Assembly (NCBI GenBank): GCA_965232595.1
Contig: OZ246983.1
Location: 372,001-436,000 of the forward strand
Length of the DNA stretch: 64,000 nt
Direction: 5' to 3'
DNA from: SZUA-309 sp965232595
GTDB taxonomy: Bacteria > Pseudomonadota > Gammaproteobacteria > Pseudomonadales > Azotimanducaceae
In this document: piece by piece, positions 43,152 to 51,429 of the stretch
How the letters are laid out: each line of letters opens with the position of its first letter
Numbering within the stretch: position 1 is the stretch's first letter
Position numbers and translations under genes: made by a program
The notes under the pieces: generated by a model
The model's input: the letters and a program-made list of their open reading frames with translations, nothing else
Database searches by the model: none
Told to the model about the DNA's origin: nothing

Positions 43152-43607
43152 ATGTCCGTTAAGTCGTCTTTACTGATTCTCAAACAGGTTTTATCGTCGG
43201 CCAACTGGACAAGAATGGCGCCGTTACAGCTGAGCGGAAAAGAGAAGCGTCTGGGGTTCAGGGTCATCGTCGCTGACCTCCCGGAGCACACACAGCGAAA
43301 GATCAGCACAGCCATCACCCTGGGCCAGCAGACCTCGCCCGCCACCATGGTCGACCTCAGCCTGTCCGGGATGCTGATCGCGGACCTGGACCTGGGGGTC
43401 AAGGTCGGCGACACCGTCAAGGTATCCCTGGAGTACGACGGCCGCAGCGCGGTGCTGGAGGGGGCCGTGGTGCGTGCGGTGGACCGCGGCTCGGTCGGCA
43501 TCCACTTTCCCGAGTCCATCAGGGAAGGCGAGTTCGATCCGCCCATTCCTCTGTCCAACCTGCACCGACGGCTGGAACGCCTGTGGCTGAAGAGCCGGGA
43601 CAAGTAG
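43152..43607 (+). CDS. PilZ-domain c-di-GMP-binding protein
   Basis: The 151-residue protein has both c-di-GMP motifs: Arg-Leu-Gly-Phe-Arg (RxxxR, near 34-38) and Asp-Leu-Ser-Leu-Ser-Gly (DxSxxG, near 72-77), then the beta-barrel with Gly-Ile-His-Phe. No other domain is present, so it likely acts through partners, for instance in motility or secretion. The ATG at 43152 is the longest start; ATG at 43215 is possible. The window also encodes a diguanylate cyclase at 21100. Confidence 0.85.
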   Translation: MSVKSSLLILKQVLSSANWTRMAPLQLSGKEKRLGFRVIVADLPEHTQRKISTAITLGQQTSPATMVDLSLSGMLIADLDLGVKVGDTVKVSLEYDGRSAVLEGAVVRAVDRGSVGIHFPESIREGEFDPPIPLSNLHRRLERLWLKSRDK

Positions 43608-43677
43608 GCCCACCTCGTCGGGCATCCGGCGATCGGGTATAACAGGGCATCCAACCGGTCCGCACAGAGGGGACATC

Positions 43678-44067
43678 ATGACTGCACTGCCAATAACGCT
43701 CGCCACCGCCTCCGTACTCGGGCTCATCCTGATCTGGCTGTCTGCCAGGGTGATCGGCGCGAGGGTGAAAAACGAGGTGCTGATCGGCGATCAGGGGAAC
43801 TCGGAGATGCTCTTTGCCATCCGCACCCATGGCAACTTCACCGAGTACACGCCGATTTTCCTGGTCCTGCTCGGGCTGCTCGAGTACAGCGGCGGCAACG
43901 CCACGGCGCTCATGGTGCTGGCGGCTCTGTTTGTCGTTGGCCGACCGCTGCACGCGCTGGGCATGGGCGAAGACGCCAACCTGAAGCTGCGCCAGATCGG
44001 CATGATCCTCACGTTCACCGTGATCGTCGCCTGCAGCCTGTACGGCCTCTACCTGTCCTTTGCCTGA
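43678..44067 (+). CDS. MAPEG-family membrane protein
   Basis: The 129-residue product has four hydrophobic helices. The motif Arg-Thr-His-Gly-Asn-Phe-Thr-Glu-Tyr-Thr-Pro (about 49-59) matches MAPEG, whose eukaryotic members use glutathione for eicosanoid and lipid peroxide metabolism. Bacterial members are mostly uncharacterised, with glutathione transferase activity in some. GAGGGGACATC precedes the ATG. It converges on the BVMO gene. Confidence 0.88.
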   Translation: MTALPITLATASVLGLILIWLSARVIGARVKNEVLIGDQGNSEMLFAIRTHGNFTEYTPIFLVLLGLLEYSGGNATALMVLAALFVVGRPLHALGMGEDANLKLRQIGMILTFTVIVACSLYGLYLSFA

Positions 44068-44076
44068 CGGGCCCGG

Positions 44077-45693
44077 CTAGCTGAACATCAGCTCCGGATA
44101 GCCGTCGGCGGCTGCCTGATCGATGATCGACTTGTATCTGGGCCCGCCGCCGAAGTAAGCCTGATAACGCATGGTGCCGGCTTCGTGGCCGTCCACGTTC
44201 GAGTTGTAGCCGGTGAACCAGCCCTGGCTGCGCCGGGCCAGCATTCGCTCGTAGGTCGCCACCACCTGCGCCAGCCAGTCCCGCTCGCCGGCTTCGCTGG
44301 CTTCCAGCCGCGTGAGCCCGCGCGCTCGAGCGTGGCAGATCAGATCGGTGACCCAGTCGACGCCGGCCTCGATGGCGCGCGGAAAGTTGGTAGAGCCGGA
44401 TACGCTCTGCGGGCCCGCCACCATGAGCAGGTTCGGATAGCCATGCGACATCAGGCCCAGATAGGTGCTCGGCCCGGCCCGCCACTTCTCCGCCAGCAGC
44501 TGGCCATCCACGCCGGCGATGCGGATCTGGTCGTAGCCACCGGTGATGGCGTTGAAGCCTGTGGCGTAGACGATCAGATCCAGCTCGACGTGCCCGGCGC
44601 TGGTCTGGATGCCGGTAGCCGTAATGCGCTCGATAGGTGTTTCCGAAAGATCCACCAGATCCACGTTGTCGCGGTTGTAGGCCTCGAAGTAACGGGTTTC
44701 CAGCGGCAGGCGCTGCACGCCGAAGCCGTGGTCTTTCGGAATCAGCTTCTCGGCGAGCACCGGATCGTGCACCCGACCACGTATGCGCTCGGCGACGTAC
44801 TCGGACACCTCCCGGTTCGCCGCCTCGTCGAAGAAGATCTCCGGAAAATTGCCCGCCAGAAAAGCGAACCCCGGCTCGTCATACAGCCTGTCCCAGGTTT
44901 CCCGGCGCTGCTCCGCGGTCAGGGCGTCAAACCCACGCCGGTCCGGCACATGCTCGAAGCCGTTCGGAGAGGCGGCGCAGTTCTCGAAGATTTCCTGGTA
45001 GCGGGCTCTGATCTCCGCCATCTCCGCTTTCGAGATCGGCGAGTTGTTGAGCGGCGTGCTCCAGTTCGGGCGGCGCTGAAACACGGTGAGATGCTCGACC
45101 TTGTCGGCGATCTCGGCAATCACCTGAATGCCCGTAGCGCCGGTGCCGATCACCCCGACCCGACGGCCTGCCAGCGGCACCGGTTCCTTCGGCCACCAGT
45201 AGGTGTGAAAGGACGCTCCCTGAAACTCGTCCATGCCGGGGTACCGCGGCGGGGTGGGCACAGACAGCGGGCCAAGCCCTGAGATCACGAACCGGGCGCT
45301 GACGCTGCTGCCATCCTCGAGCTGCAGCTGCCAGAGGTGCTCGTCTTCCTGCCAGGTCATGGCCGTCACCCTGGCGTTGAAGCGCATGTGCCGACGCAGG
45401 TCGAACTTGTCCGCGACGTAGTTCAGGTAGCGCAGGTTTTCCGGTTGCGAGGAAAACCGCTCCTGCCAGTGCCACTCTTCCAGCAGCTCCCGAGAGAACG
45501 AGTAGCCATAGGTGTAGCTTTCGGAGTCGAAGCGCGCGCCCGGATAGCGGTTCCGATACCAGGTGCCGCCGAGATCCTCGTCGGCCTCGAGCAGGAGGGC
45601 GTCTACGCTCGCGTCGGTCAGGCGTTTGATCTGGTAGATGCCGGAGACACCGGCACCGATGACGATCACCTCATGCTGCGCGTCCCCGCCCAC
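44077..45693 (-). CDS. Baeyer-Villiger monooxygenase
   Basis: This 538-residue type I BVMO has FAD motif Gly-Ala-Gly-Val-Ser-Gly (about 13-18), Gly-Gly-Thr-Trp-Tyr-x-Asn-Arg-Tyr-Pro-Gly-Ala-Arg-x-Asp and the full fingerprint Phe-Gln-Gly-x3-His-x3-Trp-Pro. The NADPH motif is Gly-Thr-Gly-Ala-Thr-Gly. It inserts one oxygen next to a ketone to give an ester or lactone, as in steroid D-ring or cyclic terpenoid breakdown. It starts with GTG, 1 bp after the luciferase-like gene, in a four-gene leftward operon. Confidence 0.95.
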   Translation of the reverse strand: MGGDAQHEVIVIGAGVSGIYQIKRLTDASVDALLLEADEDLGGTWYRNRYPGARFDSESYTYGYSFSRELLEEWHWQERFSSQPENLRYLNYVADKFDLRRHMRFNARVTAMTWQEDEHLWQLQLEDGSSVSARFVISGLGPLSVPTPPRYPGMDEFQGASFHTYWWPKEPVPLAGRRVGVIGTGATGIQVIAEIADKVEHLTVFQRRPNWSTPLNNSPISKAEMAEIRARYQEIFENCAASPNGFEHVPDRRGFDALTAEQRRETWDRLYDEPGFAFLAGNFPEIFFDEAANREVSEYVAERIRGRVHDPVLAEKLIPKDHGFGVQRLPLETRYFEAYNRDNVDLVDLSETPIERITATGIQTSAGHVELDLIVYATGFNAITGGYDQIRIAGVDGQLLAEKWRAGPSTYLGLMSHGYPNLLMVAGPQSVSGSTNFPRAIEAGVDWVTDLICHARARGLTRLEASEAGERDWLAQVVATYERMLARRSQGWFTGYNSNVDGHEAGTMRYQAYFGGGPRYKSIIDQAAADGYPELMFS

Positions 45694-45694
45694 C

Positions 45695-46567
45695 TCAGCC
45701 GGCTGCCGCCGGGATCACCGTCTCGCCAAACTCGCTCAAGCGGTCGAGCCCATCCGGGCCGGCGAAGAAAAACGCCGGCACCATGATTCGATCAACGCCC
45801 AGCGAGCGCATCTGCTCGACGCCGGCGAGCGGATCCATCATCTGGGTGCCGAACATGGCGTTGATCTCGATGCTGGCCGGGTCGCGACCGGCGGCTTCCG
45901 CGGCCTGACGAAGCCGTCCGAGCAGGGCGTCGAGCCGCTCGTGATCTCCTTCGCCCGGAAAGTAGCCGTCGGCGATGCGCACCGCGCGGCGGATGGCCGC
46001 ATCCGTATCGCCGCCCACCAGCACCGGGATGTTGCCGTTCACCGGCCTCGGGCTGCAGGTCGCGGGCTCGAAATCCACGAACTCGCCGTGAAACTCGGCG
46101 TGCGGTCCGGCCCAGAGCGCGCGCATGGCGGCAATGTACTCATCGTTCCTGGCGCCCCGCCGCTCCCACGGCACGCCGAGGGCGTCAAATTCTTCCTGCA
46201 GCCAGCCCACACCCAGGCCCAGCTCCACCCGACCGCCGGACAGCTGATCCAGCGTCGCCAGCTCTTTCGCCAGCACCAGCGGGTTGCGCTGCGGCACGAT
46301 CAGAATGCAGGTGCCGAGCCGCAACGTGGGCGCGGCCGCGGCCGCAAACGCCAGCCAGATCAGCGGGTCCGGGATCGGCGTATCCGGTTCTGCCGGGATC
46401 TTCCCGTCTTCCGTGTAGGGATACTTCGAGTGAATGGCGTCCGGCAGCACCACGTGCTCACCGCCCCAGACGGATTCGAAGCCCGCCGCTTCAGCCCGCC
46501 GGCAGATCTCGAGGCTGTCCGGACCGTCAATGGCAATGCTGCTGGCAAACGCGAGGCCGACCTTCAT
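45695..46567 (-). CDS. luciferase-like (LLM) flavin/F420-dependent oxidoreductase
   Basis: This 290-residue TIM-barrel protein has the LLM marks: Ala-Glu-Ala-Ala-Gly-Phe-Glu-Ser-Val-Trp, Gly-Glu-His-Val, Arg-Leu-Gly-Thr, Asn-Pro-Leu-Val-Leu-Ala-Lys and Gly-Leu-Gly-Val-Gly-Trp. It is closest to the group often annotated F420-dependent (TIGR03619-like). The cofactor may be FMNH2 or F420H2; no F420 synthesis gene is in the window. It is sandwiched between a PNPOx paralogue and a BVMO, so it may carry out a redox step on the same substrate. Confidence 0.88.
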   Translation of the reverse strand: MKVGLAFASSIAIDGPDSLEICRRAEAAGFESVWGGEHVVLPDAIHSKYPYTEDGKIPAEPDTPIPDPLIWLAFAAAAAPTLRLGTCILIVPQRNPLVLAKELATLDQLSGGRVELGLGVGWLQEEFDALGVPWERRGARNDEYIAAMRALWAGPHAEFHGEFVDFEPATCSPRPVNGNIPVLVGGDTDAAIRRAVRIADGYFPGEGDHERLDALLGRLRQAAEAAGRDPASIEINAMFGTQMMDPLAGVEQMRSLGVDRIMVPAFFFAGPDGLDRLSEFGETVIPAAAG

Positions 46568-46624
46568 AACTGACTCCTGATTTTTTTGATTTGTTGCCTG
46601 CTGATCCGCCCGGCGAGCCCGAGC

Positions 46625-47164
46625 CTACTCCGAGGCGTACTGCATGTAGGCGCTGGCCGTTGCCTGCGCCATCTTGTCCCCGTCGAACGGGATCGACATT
46701 TCCGGCGTGAACTCGAGGACAACCCGTTCGGGCGTATCGAGAAACTCAACGAACTTGTCCGGGTCCAGGTTCCTGGTGAAGGCGTTGCCATCATCGTCCC
46801 GAGCCGCCATGCCCTTTGCCAGCAGCCCGTAGAACCACTGCTTGGTGTCCGGCTCATCATGAATCACGGTGTGGCCTTTGTAGGTGACCGTCTTGCCGCC
46901 ACCCATGGGGGTTCCCTTGCTGGAGATGACGATGGAGGAGCGTCCATCCCGGGCGATGGCCTTGATCCGCACCCGTTCTCTGGTGGCCGTCATCCAGATC
47001 TTTCCGTCCACCGGCACGTAGGCGGTGATCACCCCGATCGGGTGGCCGGCTTTGTTCGCCCAGACGAAGACGCACTCTCCGGCCGTCCGCACCAGCTCCT
47101 GTTCCCGCTCGGCATCGAGCCGGTACTGCTTGACGTCGTCGTAGTTGCTGACCGAATCGCTCAT
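46625..47164 (-). CDS. PNPOx-like split-barrel flavoprotein, paralogue 3 of 4
   Basis: ATG at 47164 gives 179 residues; the longer frame overlaps the upstream gene. The N-terminal Asn-Tyr-Asp-Asp-Val, then Gly-His-Pro-Ile-Gly-Val, Val-Thr-Tyr-Lys-Gly-His-Thr-Val-Ile-His, Gln-Trp-Phe-Tyr and Asp-Thr-Pro-Glu-Arg-Val-Val match the products at 7376, 14970 and 63625. It starts 4 bp after the secreted-protein gene and lies before the LLM and BVMO genes in one operon. A cofactor-binding or flavin reductase role for these enzymes is possible. Confidence 0.82.
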   Translation of the reverse strand: MSDSVSNYDDVKQYRLDAEREQELVRTAGECVFVWANKAGHPIGVITAYVPVDGKIWMTATRERVRIKAIARDGRSSIVISSKGTPMGGGKTVTYKGHTVIHDEPDTKQWFYGLLAKGMAARDDDGNAFTRNLDPDKFVEFLDTPERVVLEFTPEMSIPFDGDKMAQATASAYMQYASE

Positions 47165-47168
47165 CCCG

Positions 47169-48254
47169 CTACTGACCACCCGAAGCCTGACCACCCTCGT
47201 ACTCGCTTTCGAGCAGTCGGGCGCCGCGGAGGATGCCGCCCATGGAGTAGTTGCCTTCGTGGCAGGCGTACTCATAGACCAGATCGTCGGGCTTCGACTG
47301 CCAGACGTAACGCCCGCTCCAGGGGGCTTGCCAGACCGTCTCGTCGACAACGGTGAAATCGTAGTAGAGGTTGCCGTCTTCCATCAGGGTGAAGCGCTCT
47401 TCCACCTCCAGGTTCTCATCGGCCCCGGGCAGGCTCGACACCTCGCGGAAGCCTCGAGTTCTGACCACCAGCGTGTCGCCTTCCCAGTGGCCGACGGAAT
47501 CGCCCAGCCACTTGCGGTTCTCCAGCGGCGTGTGCTCCCCGTCGATCCGGATGATCCGGGCGTCGTGCACCATTTCCTGCAGGATCATCACATAGCTGTC
47601 CGTCTGCACGATCCGCTTGTAGTTGTTGTAGAGGCTGGAGATGGTCGGCACGGTGGGGCCGAACGAGATCAGGCAGCGCTCGGACGGCGCCAGGCTCTCC
47701 GGATCATCGAAAGGGCCCGGCCCGTCGTGATCGAGCCAGGTGGCCTCACCCGTGTTTTCGTGCGCGAAGCTCTGATAGACCGAGCCCATCCTGGCGCCCA
47801 CGCCAGGCTGTGTGTCCGGATAGCGTCCGTTCGCCGGCTCGTAGATGATCGAGGTCGGGATGCGGCCGTTGATCTCGCCCAGGGAGCTGCCGGGGTCGAT
47901 GTAGAACAGGTTGTAGCCGCCAACACCGCCTGCCCCGGCGGTGTTGTTGCCATCTCCACCCTCCGGCGGCGCTTCCCGGTTCGGATCGCTCTCGCTGGTC
48001 ACCGCCCAGTTCTGCGCAACGTCGAAGGCCCAGTTGAGGGCTTTCGCAAACCAGGGGTAGAGATACTCGGTCTCTCCCAGCCACTCCGGACGCTGGGTCG
48101 GCGTCAGCGTCCCCGTGTCGTAAACGCCGGTGAAGTCCGGCCGCCCGGACGGCGTACGTTTGATGTCGGACACCGCGGCGGTGGCCGAGAACGCCAGAGC
48201 CAGCGCGCCGATGAGCGCGATCGGCCGGCGGATCAGGGGGCTAGAGATAGACAT
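47169..48254 (-). CDS. exported hypothetical protein
   Basis: The 361-residue product has a signal peptide (about 1-27, Ala-Thr-Ala-Ala). The mature part contains Arg-Pro-Asp-Phe-Thr-Gly-Val-Tyr near the N-terminus and Gly-Asp-Ser-Val-Gly-His-Trp-Glu-Gly-Asp-Thr-Leu-Val-Val near 254-267, a pattern of a widespread exported family often next to oxidoreductases, with no known biochemistry. It is the first gene of the leftward operon ending in the BVMO. A role in binding a hydrophobic substrate is only a guess. Confidence 0.75.
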   Translation of the reverse strand: MSISSPLIRRPIALIGALALAFSATAAVSDIKRTPSGRPDFTGVYDTGTLTPTQRPEWLGETEYLYPWFAKALNWAFDVAQNWAVTSESDPNREAPPEGGDGNNTAGAGGVGGYNLFYIDPGSSLGEINGRIPTSIIYEPANGRYPDTQPGVGARMGSVYQSFAHENTGEATWLDHDGPGPFDDPESLAPSERCLISFGPTVPTISSLYNNYKRIVQTDSYVMILQEMVHDARIIRIDGEHTPLENRKWLGDSVGHWEGDTLVVRTRGFREVSSLPGADENLEVEERFTLMEDGNLYYDFTVVDETVWQAPWSGRYVWQSKPDDLVYEYACHEGNYSMGGILRGARLLESEYEGGQASGGQ

Positions 48255-48324
48255 CGTGCACCTCTCAGGTCACTAGAACCCTTAAGTCTGCAAAGACCGG
48301 CCGCCCAACACAACTCCTCCGACC

Positions 48325-48339
48325 AGGCTCCGGGAGCCT
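48325..48339. repeat. 15-bp palindrome between divergent genes
   Basis: AGGCTCC-G-GGAGCCT is a perfect inverted repeat around one base in the 223-bp gap between the exported-protein gene and the sensor kinase gene. It is a possible operator for either side. No clear promoter was identified beside it, and chance is possible in GC-rich sequence. Confidence 0.3.
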
Positions 48340-48477
48340 TTGTCAGCAACGAATTTGTTTGTCCATGCCGGAAAATGTGGGTCTGCGATCGGGTGCGCGG
48401 CCATTCTGAGACCCCTGTCACGGTTGCCCAAAGGCCGCCGACCTAACGTGGAGCAAAGAACTGGATGCCGCAAACAC

Positions 48478-50322
48478 GTGTCGATACTGATCAAACGCAT
48501 CATTCCGATCGTCAGCCTGGCGCTGGCCATTGGCGTGTTGTGCGTGCTGATCGCCGTGTCCACCTCACCGGCAGCCGACACGTTCAGAAGCGTTGACGCC
48601 CGGATCCAGTACCTCCGGAACGTCACCCAGGCGCTCGATCAGTACCTGACATCAGAGCAGGGTTCAGCTGTCGAAACGCAGAACGCAACGGTGTCTGAAC
48701 TCGCTGCCAGCCTGGAGCCGGAAGTGATCGCCATTGGCACCAGCCTGGAGGATCTCTGGCAGCCGCAGGGGCTGCTCGACAGCCTCGGCTGGTCCGCCAC
48801 CCGCGCATTCAACCTCATCGACCGTCAGGCGCACTCGCTGGCGGATCCCGAGCGCTACGAAGCACCGCTGAACACCCTGACCGCGGCGGCCCAGCGGGTC
48901 GCCCCGCAAATCGATCTGTACCTGGAGAACAGCGGCGATTTTGCCCGCGGTATGCAGAGCTTCCAGCAGAGCAACCGCTCCCTGGTGCAGCTGCTGCGCG
49001 GCACCGGCCGGGACGACCTGGCCGATCAGATATTCCGGGCCGGAAACCAGCTGCAGGCAGACCTGGCATCCGGCGAGCCGGCGCGGCTCGCCCGGGTCGG
49101 CTCCGTGCTCGAACGGGCGCGGCTGGTTGTCGCCGGGCTCGGCGCAAACGAGCGCGGCGCCGGCATCGAGCTGCTGGAGACGGTTCCGCTGCTGGTTGAT
49201 GCCCGCCGGGCGATGAACCAGGCGAAGAAGCAGATGAACCTGGCGGGCATGGCTGAGGCGGTAACCGCGGTTGCCGACGTCAGCAGCGACGATCAGGTGC
49301 GAACCCTGTCCATGATCAGTGACGCCCGGGTGCTGCTGAATCTCTACACCATCTTTTTGCTCGCCATGCTCGCCTACCTCGGGCTCCGCCTGCGGGCCAG
49401 CTACTCCGCGCTCAACCGCTCTCACGATGATCTCGAGCTGAGGGTGCACGAGCGGACGGCGGACCTGGAGCTCGCCTACGAGGAGCTCAAGGAATCACAG
49501 GTGCAGCTGGTGCAGGCCGAGAAGATGTCTTCGCTCGGCCAGCTGGTTGCCGGCGTGATGCACGAGATCAACACGCCGCTGCTGTACGTGCTGAACAACG
49601 CCTCGATCACTTCCGAGTCGATCTCCGACGTCGACCGCTTCGTCCAGGCTGCACTGCCCATGCTCGACGCGCAGGGCAGCGAAGAGATCAAAACCGCCCT
49701 GAAGGCGCTGCTGGCGCGCAGAGCGGAGTTCGACGTCGCCTCGATCCGCGAGTCGGCGGAAGAGGTGGCAACCCTGAACACGGAGAGCATCGAGGGCCTG
49801 CAGCAGATCAGCGATCTGGTGCAGAGCCTGAAAGACTTCTCGCGCCTGGACCGGGCCACCGAAGATCGTTTCGACGTCTGCGAAGGCATCGAGAAGACGC
49901 TGACGATCACCAAGAACCTGCTGAAGTACGGCATCGAGGTGGAGAAGGACTTCGAGCCCGTGGGCGAGATCTTCTGCTCGCCCGCCAGAATCAACCAGAT
50001 CTTCGTCAACCTGGTGACCAACGCCGCTCAGGCGATGGACGGCGAAGGCACCCTGCGTATCAGCGTGCACCCGGTGGACGACTGCGTGGAGATTGCCTTC
50101 GAGGACACCGGCTGCGGCATCGCCGAAGAGGACCTGACCAAAATCATGGACCCGTTCTTCACCACCAAACCGGTGGGTCAGGGTACCGGCCTCGGGCTGT
50201 CCATCGTTCATCAGATCGTCCAGCAGCATCACGGCAATCTGGACGTGAGCTCGGAGGTGGGCAAAGGCACCCGCATCGCCGTTCGCCTGCCCCGCCAACC
50301 CTACAGTGAGGAGGCCGCCTGA
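48478..50322 (+). CDS. membrane sensor histidine kinase
   Basis: GTG at 48478 is chosen because a membrane helix follows at once (about 3-27); the frame extends further. The 614-residue product has a periplasmic, helical sensor (30-283), a second helix (285-303), a coiled coil (315-350), the H-box Val-Met-His362-Glu-Ile-Asn-Thr-Pro, N-box Asn-Leu-Val-Thr-Asn-Ala-Ala, G-box Glu-Asp-Thr-Gly-Cys-Gly-Ile and Gly-Thr-Gly-Leu-Gly-Leu. It is a complete class I kinase. Its last base overlaps the next gene's ATG. The start remains uncertain, since no strong ribosome site was found. Confidence 0.9.
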   Translation: MSILIKRIIPIVSLALAIGVLCVLIAVSTSPAADTFRSVDARIQYLRNVTQALDQYLTSEQGSAVETQNATVSELAASLEPEVIAIGTSLEDLWQPQGLLDSLGWSATRAFNLIDRQAHSLADPERYEAPLNTLTAAAQRVAPQIDLYLENSGDFARGMQSFQQSNRSLVQLLRGTGRDDLADQIFRAGNQLQADLASGEPARLARVGSVLERARLVVAGLGANERGAGIELLETVPLLVDARRAMNQAKKQMNLAGMAEAVTAVADVSSDDQVRTLSMISDARVLLNLYTIFLLAMLAYLGLRLRASYSALNRSHDDLELRVHERTADLELAYEELKESQVQLVQAEKMSSLGQLVAGVMHEINTPLLYVLNNASITSESISDVDRFVQAALPMLDAQGSEEIKTALKALLARRAEFDVASIRESAEEVATLNTESIEGLQQISDLVQSLKDFSRLDRATEDRFDVCEGIEKTLTITKNLLKYGIEVEKDFEPVGEIFCSPARINQIFVNLVTNAAQAMDGEGTLRISVHPVDDCVEIAFEDTGCGIAEEDLTKIMDPFFTTKPVGQGTGLGLSIVHQIVQQHHGNLDVSSEVGKGTRIAVRLPRQPYSEEAA

Positions 50323-51425
50323 TGAGTGTCGCCAGTACCGAGCGGACGGAGCAGAGTCAGGACAAGGCCACCCTGCTGTTCGTCGACGACGAGAAGCGGG
50401 TGCTGTCCTCGATGCGCGCCACCTTCCGCCGTGACTACCAGGTGTTCATTGCCGACAACGGCGAGGAGGCGCTGCAGATCATCGACCGCGAGCCGGTGGA
50501 CGTCATTATCTCCGATCAGCGCATGCCGAAGATGACGGGCGTGGAGCTGCTCTGCACGGTGAAAGAACGGGCACCAGAGGTGATGCGCATCCTGCTCACT
50601 GGCTACGCCGATCTGGAAGCGATCGAAGCGTCGATCAACGAGGGCGAGGTGTTCCGCTACCTGATGAAGCCGTGCCCGCCCGACGACCTGAAGAAAGCCA
50701 TCGCCCAGGCGGTTGAGGCGGTTCGCTCCGAGTCGCCGGAAGTGGAAGAGATCGAGCTGGAAGCGCTGGAGCCGCTGGAATCGCTGGAAGAGCAGACGCC
50801 GGACGCCAGCGGCACCGGCGAGCTGATCCCGTTTCCGAACGCCCGCCGTCGGCCGAGCGCAACCGTGCATCAGCTGCCACAGAAGGCAAAGCGCCCGAAA
50901 CCGACACCGGCCGCAAAAGGTGCCAGGCCCCACTCCGGGGTGGAAGTCCTGCTCCTCTCCAGAGACAAAAACCTGCAAGCCACCATCTCCGAGGTTGCCG
51001 GCGAGCATGAGGTCGTTCGCGCCACCTCGGTCGAGCTGGCGCTGGAGGCGCTCAGCAACCGCCGTGTTGGCGTCATGATCACCGACATCACGGTCGACAG
51101 CAGCGAGCTGGAGAACCTGACGAAAACGCTGAAGGCGGAGGTGCCGGAGCTGGTGACCATCATTGCCAGCGAGCGCTCCGACGCGCACACGCTGATCTCG
51201 CTGATCAACGAAGGGCAGATTTACCGTTTCCTGCTGAAGCCGGTTTCCCGCGGTCAGTGCAAGCTCTGGCTGAGCTCAGCGATCCGCAAGTTCGACGAGC
51301 TGGCTGGCAGCGAAGCGTCTCTGGCGCGCTATCGCGTCGACGTCAGCAAAGAGGCAGCCGGCAGCGGCCTGCTGCAGCGGATGAAGGTCGGGCTCGACCG
51401 TTTCCGGTCGCGGCTGAAGGGCTGA
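50322..51425 (+). CDS. response regulator with two receiver domains and no output domain
   Basis: This 367-residue protein has a full receiver (17-133: Asp22, Asp23, phospho-acceptor Asp65, Thr93, Lys116), an acidic then Pro/Lys-rich linker (138-205) and a second receiver (206-325). The second keeps Asp255, Ser283 and Lys306 but has Ser-Arg-Asp in place of the acidic pair, so it may be a weak or pseudo-receiver. No DNA-binding or enzymatic domain follows, so signalling is likely through protein partners. ATG overlaps the kinase stop by 1 bp. Confidence 0.9.
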   Translation: MSVASTERTEQSQDKATLLFVDDEKRVLSSMRATFRRDYQVFIADNGEEALQIIDREPVDVIISDQRMPKMTGVELLCTVKERAPEVMRILLTGYADLEAIEASINEGEVFRYLMKPCPPDDLKKAIAQAVEAVRSESPEVEEIELEALEPLESLEEQTPDASGTGELIPFPNARRRPSATVHQLPQKAKRPKPTPAAKGARPHSGVEVLLLSRDKNLQATISEVAGEHEVVRATSVELALEALSNRRVGVMITDITVDSSELENLTKTLKAEVPELVTIIASERSDAHTLISLINEGQIYRFLLKPVSRGQCKLWLSSAIRKFDELAGSEASLARYRVDVSKEAAGSGLLQRMKVGLDRFRSRLKG

Positions 51426-51429
51426 GCGG

